Translations under genes and position numbers: made by a program
Source of the DNA: Draconibacterium mangrovi
Lineage (GTDB): Bacteria; Bacteroidota; Bacteroidia; Bacteroidales; Prolixibacteraceae
Reading direction: 5' to 3'
DNA length: 64,000 nucleotides
Assembly (NCBI RefSeq): GCF_010586825.1
Contig: NZ_JAAAGB010000006.1
Coordinates: 248,001 to 312,000, forward strand
Notes under the pieces: generated by a model
Seen by the model: the letters and a program-made list of their open reading frames with translations, nothing else
Told to the model about the DNA's origin: nothing
Database searches by the model: none
Part shown: positions 9,740 through 18,574 of the stretch, in pieces
How positions within the stretch are numbered: position 1 is the stretch's first letter
How the letters are laid out: the number at the start of each line of letters is the position of its first letter

Positions 9740-9753
9740 GTGATATATATCAA
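9740..9753. promoter_or_regulatory. Crp/Fnr-family-like binding box 2
   Basis: The sequence GTGATATATATCAA differs from TTGAT-N4-ATCAA only at its first base. Its centre (9746.5) is about 40 bases upstream of the start expected from the -7 box at 9774-9781, which is the usual place for a class II activator. Confidence 0.45.
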
Positions 9754-9773
9754 TTTCAATAAATACAAAATAA

Positions 9774-9781
9774 TAGTTTTG
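9774..9781 (+). promoter_or_regulatory. -7 promoter box toward the fasciclin gene
   Basis: Reads TAGTTTTG, a perfect TAnnTTTG. The predicted leader to the fasciclin ATG is long, about 315 bases. The -33 region overlaps Crp/Fnr-like box 2 and is itself weak. Confidence 0.4.
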
Positions 9782-10101
9782 CGATAGTCGAAATCGCGAG
9801 ATTTTCATCAAATATCCGCAGGTTCATTTGGTCCATTTCAAAATCAGTGGGGAAAATCAGTATCCTTATTGTTTGCTTTCATACTTAATTGAATTTAACA
9901 AAAATTAACAAAACTTCTGTAAGGTATGTATCTATTGGTTTGTGGATATTATTTAGATATAAATGTTTAATAAAAAACTAAAAATAATAAACAAAAAGTG
10001 TTTAAGATTGTATTAGTTGTAGTTAAACAAAATGAAGGCAAGAAAACAATTTCAGAGAACGAAAACAGAAACATTTATTTATCCACTTTTAAACTAGAAT
10101 T

Positions 10102-11883
10102 ATGAAAACGATTGAATTATTAAAAAAGACAAAAAACCGGTTTAGTTTACTACCGGTCCTATTGCTGGTATTGACGCTAAGTTTTACTGCATGTAATGAT
10201 GACGATGATCCGATGCCGGATTCTGAAATGGAAAAAACGATTGTAGACGTGGCTGCTGAAGCGGGCTCGTTTAGTGTATTGATACAGGCAGCCCAAAAAG
10301 CCGGTTTGGCTGAATTTTTAAGTACCGAGCAAAATATTACCGTATTTGCACCAACTGATGCTGCCTTTGCAACTTTGTTAACAGATTTGGGCGCAAGCAG
10401 CCTCGACGATATTGATGCAGCTACTTTAGTAGCCGTGCTTAAATATCATGTAGTGGGCGATTTAGCATACTCGAACAACCTTGAATCGGGTGCAGTGGCA
10501 ACATTAAACACGGGTTCACCCGACGGAACTCCACTTTCACTGCTGGTTAATGTTAATGGCGGTGTAATGATTAACAACGCCAAAGTTACCACTGCCGACG
10601 TAATGGCGTCGAATGGTGTAATTCACGTAATCGACAAAGTGTTGTTGCCACCAACAGTTGTTGATCTAGCCACTTATTCAGATAATTTCTCATCGTTGGT
10701 AAGTGCTGTTGTAAAGGCCGATTTGGCAGGAGCCTTAAGTGCCGACGGGCCTTTTACCGTGTTTGCTCCAACAAACAATGCTTTTGCAGCACTTTTTGCA
10801 GCGCTCGAAATTTCAGGGTTAGATGATGTAAGTGTTGAAGATCTGACATCGATATTAACCTATCACGTGGTTGGTGATAATGTTTTGTCAACCGAACTTT
10901 CGGCCGGAGCAGTTGCGGCAATTTCGGGAGAAGAATTTGAAGTGACCATTGACGGAGACGTAATGCTAAACGGAACTATTAAAGTAGTTGCTACCGATAT
11001 ACAGGGAACAAATGGTGTAATTCACGTAATCGATGCTGTTTTGGTTCCTGAATCACAAATGTCGAATACCATAGCAGACATTGCTGTGGCTAATTCGGAG
11101 TTTTCAATTCTGGTTGAAGCGCTAATGAAAGCTGACTTGGTTGGTGCTGTTGCGGATAGTGAGGCAGAGTTGACTGTTTTTGCGCCAACTAACGATGCTT
11201 TTACGGCGCTTCTATCTGATTTGGGAGCCACTTCGCTCGATGACGTTCCGGTAGAAACGCTGACCTCAATTCTATTGTACCACGTAATTGGCAGCAAAGC
11301 CATGTCAACTGATTTGGCTACCGGATATTTTCCAACGCTGTCAACTTTTAGCGACAACAACATGTCGATGTACATTCAGGTGGGTGAGGGCGTAACCATT
11401 AACGCGAATACAAGTGTTACCACTGCCGATATTGAAGCGGATAACGGTGTAATCCATGTGGTTGATAAGGTTATTCTTCCTCCATCGGTAGTTGATATTG
11501 CCATTGCAAACGAAAATTTCAGCACCCTGGTAAGTGCAGTGGTTAAAGTCGGTTTGGTTGATGCCTTAAGCGCCGAAGGACCGTTTACCGTTTTTGCTCC
11601 AACAAATGCCGCTTTCGATGCATTGTTTGCTGAACTTGAAATTTCAGGAATCGATGATTTGACTGCTGAGCAGTTAACTCCAATTCTTATGTATCACGTG
11701 GTATCCGGAAATGTACTGTCAACCGCTTTGACGAACGGAGAAGTTCCAACCTTAAAAGACGGAAGTAACATTACTGTGGATCTTTCATCGGGTGTAATGA
11801 TAAACCAAAGTAAGGTGGTGGCAGCCGATGTACAGGGAGCCAATGGAGTGGTACATGTGATAGATAAGGTATTAATTCCATAA
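10102..11883 (+). CDS. Four-domain fasciclin (FAS1) lipoprotein
   Basis: Surface or periplasmic adhesion-type protein of 593 residues. The signal peptide ends in a lipobox (LTLSFTAC) followed by NDDDD; the acidic stretch after the cysteine may act as a surface export signal. Four FAS1 domains follow, roughly at residues 45-190, 195-322, 330-462 and 466-593. Each carries FTVFAPTN-type and YHVV.G motifs and ends in GVIHVIDKVLLPP or similar. FAS1 domains mediate cell or polymer contacts; the ligand here is unknown. The first codon follows an AT-rich leader. A single-domain secreted FAS1 gene follows 156 bases downstream. Confidence 0.93.
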   Translation: MKTIELLKKTKNRFSLLPVLLLVLTLSFTACNDDDDPMPDSEMEKTIVDVAAEAGSFSVLIQAAQKAGLAEFLSTEQNITVFAPTDAAFATLLTDLGASSLDDIDAATLVAVLKYHVVGDLAYSNNLESGAVATLNTGSPDGTPLSLLVNVNGGVMINNAKVTTADVMASNGVIHVIDKVLLPPTVVDLATYSDNFSSLVSAVVKADLAGALSADGPFTVFAPTNNAFAALFAALEISGLDDVSVEDLTSILTYHVVGDNVLSTELSAGAVAAISGEEFEVTIDGDVMLNGTIKVVATDIQGTNGVIHVIDAVLVPESQMSNTIADIAVANSEFSILVEALMKADLVGAVADSEAELTVFAPTNDAFTALLSDLGATSLDDVPVETLTSILLYHVIGSKAMSTDLATGYFPTLSTFSDNNMSMYIQVGEGVTINANTSVTTADIEADNGVIHVVDKVILPPSVVDIAIANENFSTLVSAVVKVGLVDALSAEGPFTVFAPTNAAFDALFAELEISGIDDLTAEQLTPILMYHVVSGNVLSTALTNGEVPTLKDGSNITVDLSSGVMINQSKVVAADVQGANGVVHVIDKVLIP

Positions 11884-11935
11884 TTGAATAAAATATTGAT
11901 TGCAATTGAGCCGGTCAGATCTCTGGCTCATCGCA

Positions 11936-11995
11936 ATCGCCCCTCCCCCTCGAGGCCTGCCTGCCGGAAGGCAGGGGAGAACCAAAGAGGGGTGA
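11936..11995. repeat. Palindromic intergenic repeat, family D copy 1
   Basis: Contains the hairpin CCTGCCT (11956-11962) / AGGCAGG (11969-11975). Its right side, read on the minus strand, gives CACCCCTCTTTGGTTCTCCC, nearly identical to the start of the copy at 18420. It lies between the two fasciclin genes. Confidence 0.6.
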
Positions 11996-12039
11996 AATGA
12001 TAAAATTACACGTAGAAATAATTTTTAAAATTAAATATC

Positions 12040-12543
12040 ATGAAAACAGTAAAACAAATTTTTTCGATCGCCCTGGTGGCAGTAATGACTTTCGGTTTGA
12101 CTTTAAACTCAGAAGCCAAGAGTAGTGACGACACATCGTCGTCGACAGTAGTAGAAATTGCCGTTTCAAATCCTGATTTTTCAATCCTGGTAGAAGCGGT
12201 AACAAAAGCCGACCTGGCAGGAGCTTTAAGTGCTGACGGCCCGTTTACCGTATTTGCACCGACCAACGACGCTTTCAAAACATTGTTTGCCACTTTGGGA
12301 GTGAAAGGTGTTGAGGATCTTACAGCTGATCAACTGACCCCAATTTTAACTTATCATGTTGTTTCGGGTAAAGTAATGTCGGGCGATCTGTCGAACACTT
12401 CAGTGAAAACATTAAATGGCGGGAAAATTAAAGTCGACCTTTCGGAAGGAATAAAAATTAACGATAGCAATGTAATTGCAGCCGACATTAAAGGGAAAAA
12501 CGGAGTAATACATGTAATTGATAAAGTGCTTATTCCTGAATAA
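12040..12543 (+). CDS. Secreted single-domain fasciclin (FAS1) protein
   Basis: Protein of 167 residues with a Sec signal peptide (about residues 1-26, ending LNSEA) and one FAS1 domain (about 35-167). It contains GPFTVFAPTNDAF, LTYHVVSG and GVIHVIDKVLIPE. It has no lipobox, unlike its larger neighbour, so it is probably soluble in the periplasm or released. Its domain is close to the fourth domain of the upstream protein (FTVFAPTN, LTPIL.YHVVSG), which suggests origin by domain duplication. It is followed by a clear terminator at 12613. Confidence 0.93.
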   Translation: MKTVKQIFSIALVAVMTFGLTLNSEAKSSDDTSSSTVVEIAVSNPDFSILVEAVTKADLAGALSADGPFTVFAPTNDAFKTLFATLGVKGVEDLTADQLTPILTYHVVSGKVMSGDLSNTSVKTLNGGKIKVDLSEGIKINDSNVIAADIKGKNGVIHVIDKVLIPE

Positions 12544-12612
12544 AAATCAGGCGAATAGATCTTGATTGCAACAATACGCTTTGACATTTAAGTATAGATT
12601 TACCATGACTTT

Positions 12613-12641
12613 GAGCCGGCTTCGAAAGGAGCCGGTTTTTT
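12613..12641 (+). terminator. Terminator after the second fasciclin gene
   Basis: Stem CCGGCT (12616-12621) / AGCCGG (12630-12635), extended by A-T and G-U pairs, followed by six T residues. Confidence 0.85.
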
Positions 12642-12740
12642 CGTTAAAGATTGTAAAAATGAAATGAAGCTGCAGAATTCATTTTAATTATTCCTGCTAA
12701 TTTTTATAAATTGCGTTTCTTGAAACGGAGGATATTTTGA

Positions 12741-13241
12741 ATGGAAGAGCTAAGATGGAGTAAGCAAATATTTGGGACGAAGCTGGAGATCATGCAGGGC
12801 GATGAGAAAGTTGGAAACATTGATTGGGAAAGCATGATTGGTTCACAAGCGCAGGCTATTATTAATGGCCGCTATTTTACGCTTAATCGTGAGTTTTTTC
12901 TTTCGAAACTGGAGATCTACGACGGAAACAGTAAATCGCTGCTGGCCATGGTAATGGTAAATATATTTAACCCGCGTAGCGATGTGTTGATAAACGGTAA
13001 ACGTTTTGAACTGGAAATAAAAAACTTCTGGCAATCGCGCTGGAGCTGGAAATACAACGGACAAGAAATTGTCACTTTTACCTCGCACGAATTCATTTCA
13101 AAAGACAAAGGAACAATTGAACTGGCAACACCAATGAACGAAGAGGTGGAGATTCTTATTCTCTTGGGATTGTTTGTCCGCAACCAGTTCATCCTGTTTA
13201 TGCTGCTTATTTTGGTGGTATTGTTCTTTGTGATTGTCTGA
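12741..13241 (+). CDS. Hypothetical protein with C-terminal membrane anchor
   Basis: Unrecognised 166-residue protein. The first 135 residues are rich in short beta-type strands with paired motifs (LRWSKQIFGTKLEI, FFLSKLEIYDG, WQSRWSWKYNG). This loosely recalls tubby/scramblase-like barrels, but I would not assign that fold from sequence alone. The last 25 residues (FILFMLLILVVLFFVIV) form one strongly hydrophobic helix ending at the C-terminus, so it is probably tail-anchored with the domain in the cytoplasm. It stands alone between the fasciclin terminator and the convergent metG-acetyltransferase pair. Confidence 0.65.
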   Translation: MEELRWSKQIFGTKLEIMQGDEKVGNIDWESMIGSQAQAIINGRYFTLNREFFLSKLEIYDGNSKSLLAMVMVNIFNPRSDVLINGKRFELEIKNFWQSRWSWKYNGQEIVTFTSHEFISKDKGTIELATPMNEEVEILILLGLFVRNQFILFMLLILVVLFFVIV

Positions 13242-13255
13242 TTTCAATTATTCAT

Positions 13256-13286
13256 AAAAAAACCGTTCCTGCGTACAAGAACGGTT
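13256..13286 (-). terminator. Terminator of the metG-acetyltransferase operon
   Basis: Stem AACCGTTC (13261-13268) / GAACGGTT (13279-13286), with a run of T on the minus strand immediately after. It may also slow plus-strand transcription from 12741. Confidence 0.8.
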
Positions 13287-13370
13287 GTATATGTTGAGTA
13301 AGTTGCCGATCTGCGTTAAGCAGTACTGCAGCTTACGGAAGCGCGCCAACAATAGTTGGCACGACTATCT

Positions 13371-13823
13371 TTATCTCATCAGTTGCTTTCTAAAACAAAT
13401 ACTGTTTTCCATTTCAACGTATTGTCCGTAATTTGGGATACGTTCATAACCACTCTTTTGGTACAGCCTAACTGCATCAGGAAGCTTTTTCCCGGTTTCC
13501 AGGATGCAGTAATCGTAGCTCAGTTCTTCGGCCCAGGTTTCCAGTTCGTTTAAAACTTTTGTGGCAAATCCGTTTCCCCGAAATTCGGAACAGGTGAACA
13601 TACGTTTTACTTCCATGGTGTCGGATGTAAATTCTTTTATGGCTCCACAGGCTACAGGATCAGCACCATTGTAAGCAACAACTACATGTTTTATGCTGTC
13701 GATTTTGTTGTACTCATTATAAAAATCATGCTCACGACCATCCATTGCTGCCAGTAATTCATCCAGCTGTTTCACCAGTTGAATGAAGTCTTTGTTTGTT
13801 GAGTCGGTCCTGAGGATTTTCAT
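13371..13823 (-). CDS. GNAT-family N-acetyltransferase
   Basis: Cytoplasmic acetyltransferase of 150 residues; substrate unknown. The acetyl-CoA loop of the GNAT fold is visible around residues 80-92 (FTCSEFRGNGFATKVLNEL, R/Q-x-x-G-x-G/A type), and the late YQKSGYERI strand is typical of the family. It begins 11 bases after metG ends on the same strand, so the two are probably one transcript. A shared function with metG is not implied. A terminator follows about 85 bases downstream. Confidence 0.85.
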   Translation of the reverse strand: MKILRTDSTNKDFIQLVKQLDELLAAMDGREHDFYNEYNKIDSIKHVVVAYNGADPVACGAIKEFTSDTMEVKRMFTCSEFRGNGFATKVLNELETWAEELSYDYCILETGKKLPDAVRLYQKSGYERIPNYGQYVEMENSICFRKQLMR

Positions 13824-13834
13824 CCGGGAATTGG

Positions 13835-15868
13835 TTAGCGTATTTCTGATCCGTTTTTAACAGCCTTATCCGGCGAAACGATTGACAGCGTTCCGTCAGC
13901 ATTTTCAGCACAAAGGATCATTCCCTGCGATTCAATACCACGCAATTTTTTCGGTGCAAGATTTACCAAAATAGAAACCTGTTTTCCAATCAACTCTTCG
14001 GGCTGGTAATACTCGGCAATACCCGAAACAACAGTTCTTTGATCGATTCCGGTGTCGATTTTTAGCTTCAGCAGCTTTTTGGTTTTGGCTACTTTTTCGC
14101 ATTCGATTACGGTTCCGGCACGAACGTCCATTTTTGCAAAATCGTCGAATTCTATGTTTTCTTTTGCTGGCGCTGCTTTGGCTTCTGCTATTTCGTTGGC
14201 TTTTTTGGTGTTGGCCAGTTTTTGCAGTTGTGCCTCGATTACGTTGTCTTCAATCTTTTCGAAAAGTAATTCCGGCTTGTTTACTTTATGGCCTGTTGGT
14301 AACAAATCAGTTTCGCCCAGTTTTACCCAATCCATTTTCTCCAAATTCAGGAAGCCACGTAGTTTATCCATGCTAAACGGAAGGAATGGCTCCAGACAAA
14401 TGGTAAGGTTGGCGGTAATCTGCAAACAGATATTCATAACTGTTTTTACACGCTCAGCATCGGTTTTTATCACTTTCCAGGGCTCTTCGTCGGCCAGGTA
14501 TTTATTACCCAAACGCGCCAGATCCATTGCATTTTTCAGCGATTCGCGAATACGGAAACTGTCGATACTCTTTTCAACCTCGCCTTTAATGTTTGCAATT
14601 TCGGCAAGTGTTTCCTTGTCGTGGTCGGTCAGTTCTCCGCGGGCAGGAACTTCGCCTTCGTAATATTTCTGCGTAAGTACCAGTGCGCGGTTTACAAAGT
14701 TGCCGAGCACAGCTACCAACTCGTTGTTATTTCGGTTCTGGAAATCTTTCCAGGTAAAATCGTTGTCCTTAGTTTCCGGCGCATTGGCAGTCAATACATA
14801 TTTCAGCACATCTTCTTTACCCGGGAATTCTTCCAGGTACTCGTGCAACCAAACCGCCCAGTTTCGTGAAGTTGAAATTTTATCGTTTTCAAGGTTCAGG
14901 AACTCATTGGCCGGCACGTTTTCAGGCAGGTTGAATGTTCCTTCCGCTTTCAACATACTTGGGAAAATGATACAGTGGAAAACAATATTGTCTTTTCCGA
15001 TGAAGTGCAACATGCGGGTTTCCGGATCTTTCCAGTAAGTTTCCCAGTCTTCGGTCAATTCTTTTGTTGCTGAAATATAACCTATAGGTGCATCAAACCA
15101 AACGTAAAGCACTTTGCCTTCAACGCCTTCAACAGGCACAGGCACACCCCAGTCGAGGTCGCGGGTTACGGCACGTGGCATTAAACCACTGTCGATCCAC
15201 GATTTGCACTGACCGTAAACGTTGGTCTTCCACTCTTTATGGCCTTCCAGAATCCATTCTTTTAACCACGGTTCATACTGGTCGAGCGGCAGGTACCAGT
15301 GTGTGGTTTCTTTTAAAACCGGCTGGTTCCCGCTAATGGTTGAAGTTGGATTGATCAGCTCGGTCGGGCTCAAAGAAGTTCCGCAGCTTTCGCACTGGTC
15401 GCCGTAAGCTTTTTCGAAACTACATTTTGGGCAGGTACCAATAATATAACGGTCGGCCAAAAACTGGTTGTTGGCTTCATCGTAATATTGTTCTGATGTT
15501 TTTTCAACAAACTTACCTTCGTCGTACAATTTCTTAAAAAACTCAGAAGCAGTTTCGTGATGAACCGGAGAACTTGTGCGTGAGTAAACGTCAAACGAAA
15601 TACCAAATTTCTCGAACGAATCCTTAATAATTCCGTGAAAGCGGTCAACCACATCCTGTGGTGTAATGCCTTCGTTTTTAGCCTTCAGCGTAATGGGTAC
15701 ACCGTGTTCGTCAGATCCGCCAATCATAATTACATCCTCGTTTTTCAGGCGAAGGTAACGTGCATAAATATCGGCAGGAACATAAACTCCGGCCAGGTGA
15801 CCGATGTGGATCGGACCATTGGCATAAGGTAGTGCTGTGGTAATTAGGGTACGTTTGAACTTACTCAT
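13835..15868 (-). CDS. metG: Methionyl-tRNA synthetase
   Basis: Charges tRNA-Met with methionine. The 677 residues include the HIGH signature at 21-24, a zinc knuckle with cysteines 146, 149, 159 and 162, and the second class I signature as KISTS at 330-334, a common variant of KMSKS. A C-terminal tRNA-binding domain of the Trbp111/EMAP type (about 575-677, with [12 protein letters not shown]) gives the long dimeric form of the enzyme. I start at ATG 15868 ([18 protein letters not shown]) rather than the upstream 15901 ATG, because family members begin just before the first strand. Confidence 0.97.
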   Translation of the reverse strand: MSKFKRTLITTALPYANGPIHIGHLAGVYVPADIYARYLRLKNEDVIMIGGSDEHGVPITLKAKNEGITPQDVVDRFHGIIKDSFEKFGISFDVYSRTSSPVHHETASEFFKKLYDEGKFVEKTSEQYYDEANNQFLADRYIIGTCPKCSFEKAYGDQCESCGTSLSPTELINPTSTISGNQPVLKETTHWYLPLDQYEPWLKEWILEGHKEWKTNVYGQCKSWIDSGLMPRAVTRDLDWGVPVPVEGVEGKVLYVWFDAPIGYISATKELTEDWETYWKDPETRMLHFIGKDNIVFHCIIFPSMLKAEGTFNLPENVPANEFLNLENDKISTSRNWAVWLHEYLEEFPGKEDVLKYVLTANAPETKDNDFTWKDFQNRNNNELVAVLGNFVNRALVLTQKYYEGEVPARGELTDHDKETLAEIANIKGEVEKSIDSFRIRESLKNAMDLARLGNKYLADEEPWKVIKTDAERVKTVMNICLQITANLTICLEPFLPFSMDKLRGFLNLEKMDWVKLGETDLLPTGHKVNKPELLFEKIEDNVIEAQLQKLANTKKANEIAEAKAAPAKENIEFDDFAKMDVRAGTVIECEKVAKTKKLLKLKIDTGIDQRTVVSGIAEYYQPEELIGKQVSILVNLAPKKLRGIESQGMILCAENADGTLSIVSPDKAVKNGSEIR

Positions 15869-16062
15869 AATTCTATTTTGGCGGAATCGCGATAAATGCA
15901 AACTTCTTCGTTGTTATAAAATTTTAAAATCCTCATTTACTTCAGTAGACTCCGGTTTTAAAATTTCTCACGCCTCGAATTTTATCATTTCTGGCGATTC
16001 CATTTTTAACTGATTTTAGGGCTGCAAAGATAACAAAATTCAGGGAGCAAATTTAAAACTAT

Positions 16063-16070
16063 TACCTTCG
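16063..16070 (+). promoter_or_regulatory. -7-like box of the HAD phosphatase gene
   Basis: TACCTTCG matches seven of eight positions of TAnnTTTG and lies 17 bases before the ATG at 16087, in the divergent gap to metG. Confidence 0.4.
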
Positions 16071-16086
16071 CAAAAATTTTAGTTGA

Positions 16087-16740
16087 ATGGCACAATTTTC
16101 ACACATTATATTCGATCTCGACGGTACGCTTACCGACAATACGCTGGGCATAAAAAACTCGCTGAAATATGCGCTGGAGCAAATGCAGGTAGACGGTTAC
16201 CACGAGAATATTCTGGATACTTTTATCGGACCTCCGCTGCAGTGGGGGTTTAGCACGCAGTTTGGAATGAACGAACGCGACACAAAACTGGCGGTTGATT
16301 ATTTCCGTGAATATTATGGCGAACACGGTTGGCACCAGAATGATCCGTACGATGGTATTATGGAGTTGCTGGCCGAGTTGGACGCGCAGGGAAAACGAAT
16401 GTATGTGGCCACTGCCAAACTGGAAAAGTATGCCAACAAAATTATCGAGCATTTTGAAATGGATCGCTACATTATTCAGTTGAAGGGGGCGGATTATCAT
16501 GCAAAAAAGGCCACGAAAAATAAGATCATAGCTGATGTACTAACCATGCAACAACTGGTGCCGTCGAAAGAAATTGTAATGGTTGGCGATACGGTTTATG
16601 ATATTGAAGGCGGTAACGAAAACGAAATTTCTACCATTGCAGTGGGTTACGGTTTTGGAAAAGAGGAAGATTTAAGTGCTGCCAATCCTGATTATTTTGT
16701 GGAGGATGTGGACGAACTGTTTGAGCTGTTAACTCTTTAA
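16087..16740 (+). CDS. HAD-superfamily hydrolase, phosphoglycolate-phosphatase-like
   Basis: Cytoplasmic phosphatase of 217 residues. Motif I is FDLDGTLTDN, with nucleophile Asp10 and Asp12. Motif IV is MVGDTVYDIEGG. A conserved lysine region (about 140) lies between them, and a cap domain sits between residues 15 and 85. It resembles Gph-type phosphatases, but the substrate cannot be read from sequence. It is transcribed divergently from metG with a short leader. A -7 box for the next gene starts 21 bases after its stop. Confidence 0.88.
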   Translation: MAQFSHIIFDLDGTLTDNTLGIKNSLKYALEQMQVDGYHENILDTFIGPPLQWGFSTQFGMNERDTKLAVDYFREYYGEHGWHQNDPYDGIMELLAELDAQGKRMYVATAKLEKYANKIIEHFEMDRYIIQLKGADYHAKKATKNKIIADVLTMQQLVPSKEIVMVGDTVYDIEGGNENEISTIAVGYGFGKEEDLSAANPDYFVEDVDELFELLTL

Positions 16741-16761
16741 TGTTGTTTGCCAATTACTTTG

Positions 16762-16769
16762 TATTTTTG
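16762..16769 (+). promoter_or_regulatory. -7 promoter box of the S66 peptidase gene
   Basis: TATTTTTG is a perfect TAnnTTTG. It lies 48 bases before the chosen start at 16810. Confidence 0.45.
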
Positions 16770-16809
16770 ATTGATTTAAATGTCAATCACCTTATTTCAG
16801 ATAAAATTT

Positions 16810-17721
16810 ATGATTACACCACAACCCATACAACCCGGCTCAATAATCCGAATCGTTTCTCCGGCCGGAAAAATTGATGAAAAACATGTTATGCCAGCTG
16901 TTAACTGGTTGGAAGAACAAGGCTACACCGTAAAATTGGGCAAACACGTTTTCGCCCAACATTTCCAGTTTGCCGGAACTGACGAACAACGTGCTGCCGA
17001 TGTGCAGGAAGCACTTGACGATCCCGATTGCGACGCCATCATCTGCTCTCGTGGCGGATACGGAACAGTGCGTATCATCGATCGGCTCGATTTTTCGAAA
17101 TTCCTTAAAAAACCAAAGTGGCTGGTAGGTTTTAGCGACATTACCATTTTGCATTCGCGCCTGCATAATCTTGAAATTCCTACAATCCACGGAGTGATGC
17201 CGCGCTACTTTTTTGATGACAAAGGCGAACCAAAAGAAGATCTCACCTCGATGATGGCGCTGCTAAAAGGCGAGGGGATCAGTTACAATATTGCTTCCAC
17301 TGAGTTTGATCGTCAGGGTAAAGCGTCGGGACAATTGGTTGGTGGAAATTTGTCGATAGTTACCAGTTTAAGCGGCACTAAATATGACATTGATACGGCC
17401 GGTAAAATCCTTTTTCTGGAAGATATTGACGAGTTTTTGTATCATACCGACCGGATGGTTCATCAACTGAAATTAAGTGGCAAACTGGATAATCTGGCCG
17501 GATTGATTTTGGGTGATTATACGGATATGAAAGACAATGAATCGCCTTTTGGGCAAACGGTGCATGAGATTTTTACCGAAGCAGTGAAAGAGTTTGACTA
17601 CCCGGTTTGTTACGGATTTCCGGGAGGACACGATAAAAAGAACCTGGCACTTGCTTTTGGCCGCGATTGGGAACTGGAAGTTGCTGTAAGCGGAACCAGG
17701 TTGAGATTGAAAGGAGATTGA
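16810..17721 (+). CDS. LD-carboxypeptidase (peptidase S66, LdcA/MccF-like)
   Basis: Serine peptidase of 303 residues, probably removing the terminal D-alanine from muropeptide tetrapeptides during cell-wall recycling. The S66 triad is present: Ser109 in VGFSDIT, Glu204 in FLEDIDEF and His274 in GFPGGHDKKN. The conserved SRGGYG loop is at 80-85. I chose ATG 16810 (MITPQPIQPGS) over 16780, since family members begin with a similar MITP.PL.PGD stretch. No signal peptide is seen, which fits a cytoplasmic recycling enzyme. An MccF-like self-immunity role is an alternative. Confidence 0.9.
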   Translation: MITPQPIQPGSIIRIVSPAGKIDEKHVMPAVNWLEEQGYTVKLGKHVFAQHFQFAGTDEQRAADVQEALDDPDCDAIICSRGGYGTVRIIDRLDFSKFLKKPKWLVGFSDITILHSRLHNLEIPTIHGVMPRYFFDDKGEPKEDLTSMMALLKGEGISYNIASTEFDRQGKASGQLVGGNLSIVTSLSGTKYDIDTAGKILFLEDIDEFLYHTDRMVHQLKLSGKLDNLAGLILGDYTDMKDNESPFGQTVHEIFTEAVKEFDYPVCYGFPGGHDKKNLALAFGRDWELEVAVSGTRLRLKGD

Positions 17722-18026
17722 GCACTGAAAGTGTGAGATTATGAGAATCGAACCCGCGAGAGGATAAAGGTGATTACTGAATTGTAAAATTGATAAATTG
17801 TAGCTCAAAACCGTTTGTTTTTTTCCCTCGGTGCAACTCTTTTACTTCTCGGAGTAACTCTGTGGTAAAATCAACTGGATTGAAAAAGATGGATGAGAGA
17901 TTGAGCACTGAGATGGTGAGAGAACCAAAGAATTGACAAACGGCTAAATTGTAAAATTGCTTTTCTCCTTTGTACTTTTGCCTTAATACTATTACCTTGA
18001 ACACTGAACTTTAAACGCAGTATTAC
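17722..18026. other. Intergenic region with a short direct repeat and the yraN promoter
   Basis: No gene is supported. The 15-mer GAGATTGAGCACTGA occurs at 17714-17728 (overlapping the S66 stop codon) and again at 17897-17911. AATTGTAAAATTG also recurs. A perfect -7 box lies at 17973-17980. Confidence 0.5.
17973..17980 (+). promoter_or_regulatory. -7 promoter box of yraN
   Basis: TACTTTTG is a perfect TAnnTTTG. A TTG at 17949-17951 is 21 bases upstream and could be the -33 element. The leader is about 40 bases. Confidence 0.55.
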
Positions 18027-18389
18027 ATGGTATCAACACGCGAATTAGGTGATTTGGCTGAGGGCCTGGCACAGGATTATCTTCGAAAGCTGGGTTACGA
18101 GATTAAAGCCACCAACTGGTACCACGGGCATTTGGAGCTTGATATTGTTGCGCAGGATGGTGACGAGCTGGTTATTGTAGAGGTGAAAGCGCGGTCGGGA
18201 TTACGATACGAACACCCATCGGAAGCAGTAACCAACTCCAAAATTAAACGCATTGTTGAAGCGGCCGATGCCTATATTATCGAACACGAGAGCGAACTGG
18301 ACACCCGTTTCGATGTAATTACTGTTATTTTCTTTCAGCAAGGCCATGAGCTGGAGCATTTTAAAGATGCATTTTATCCGACGATGTAA
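18027..18389 (+). CDS. yraN: YraN family (UPF0102) predicted endonuclease-fold protein
   Basis: Cytoplasmic protein of 120 residues, the usual length for UPF0102. It carries the family start GDLAEGLAQDYLRKLGYEI and the restriction-endonuclease-like active-site pattern: Asp in LELDIVAQDGDELVIVEVKAR, followed by the E-x-K of VEVKAR. The family is widespread and linked to Holliday-junction or recombination processing, but its substrate is not settled. It has its own promoter. A palindromic repeat (18419-18480) follows. Confidence 0.9.
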   Translation: MVSTRELGDLAEGLAQDYLRKLGYEIKATNWYHGHLELDIVAQDGDELVIVEVKARSGLRYEHPSEAVTNSKIKRIVEAADAYIIEHESELDTRFDVITVIFFQQGHELEHFKDAFYPTM

Positions 18390-18418
18390 AGTGGCGAAAA
18401 TTCAGGATTATTCAAAAG

Positions 18419-18480
18419 TCACCCCTCTTTAGTTCTCCCCTCGAGGGGAGATGTCGAACACGGTGAGACAGTGGGGTGAA
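18419..18480. repeat. Palindromic intergenic repeat, family D copy 2
   Basis: Begins CACCCCTCTTTAGTTCTCCC, contains the perfect 16-bp palindrome CTCCCCTCGAGGGGAG (18435-18450) and ends GGGGTG, complementary to its beginning. It resembles the minus-strand reading of the element at 11936-11995. Confidence 0.65.
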
Positions 18481-18574
18481 TGAAGAAAGAATAATTAACA
18501 TTCAATTTTTAACCACCACATCATTTTTATTTCTTCCCGATTCTACTATTTTTAGGCTTTCCAAAGAAGGTATC

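Larger units (their letters stand above)
9543..10101. other. AT-rich intergenic control region (559 bp)
   Basis: No gene is supported here. It separates the minus-strand redox cluster from the plus-strand fasciclin genes. It holds a 32-bp interrupted palindrome (9601-9632), two Crp/Fnr-like boxes (9700-9713 and 9740-9753) and a perfect -7 box (9774-9781). The last 320 bases before the fasciclin start are very AT-rich and carry nothing else I can name. Confidence 0.6.

Noticed and set aside
14052-14663. 203-codon plus-strand open frame
   Set aside because: It is antisense to metG, is Ser/Phe-rich low-complexity, and has no domain. It is a shadow of the real gene.
17740-17765. tRNA-like GAATCGAACCCGCG word
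   Set aside because: It resembles the complement of a T-arm, but no acceptor stem or anticodon arm can be drawn around it.
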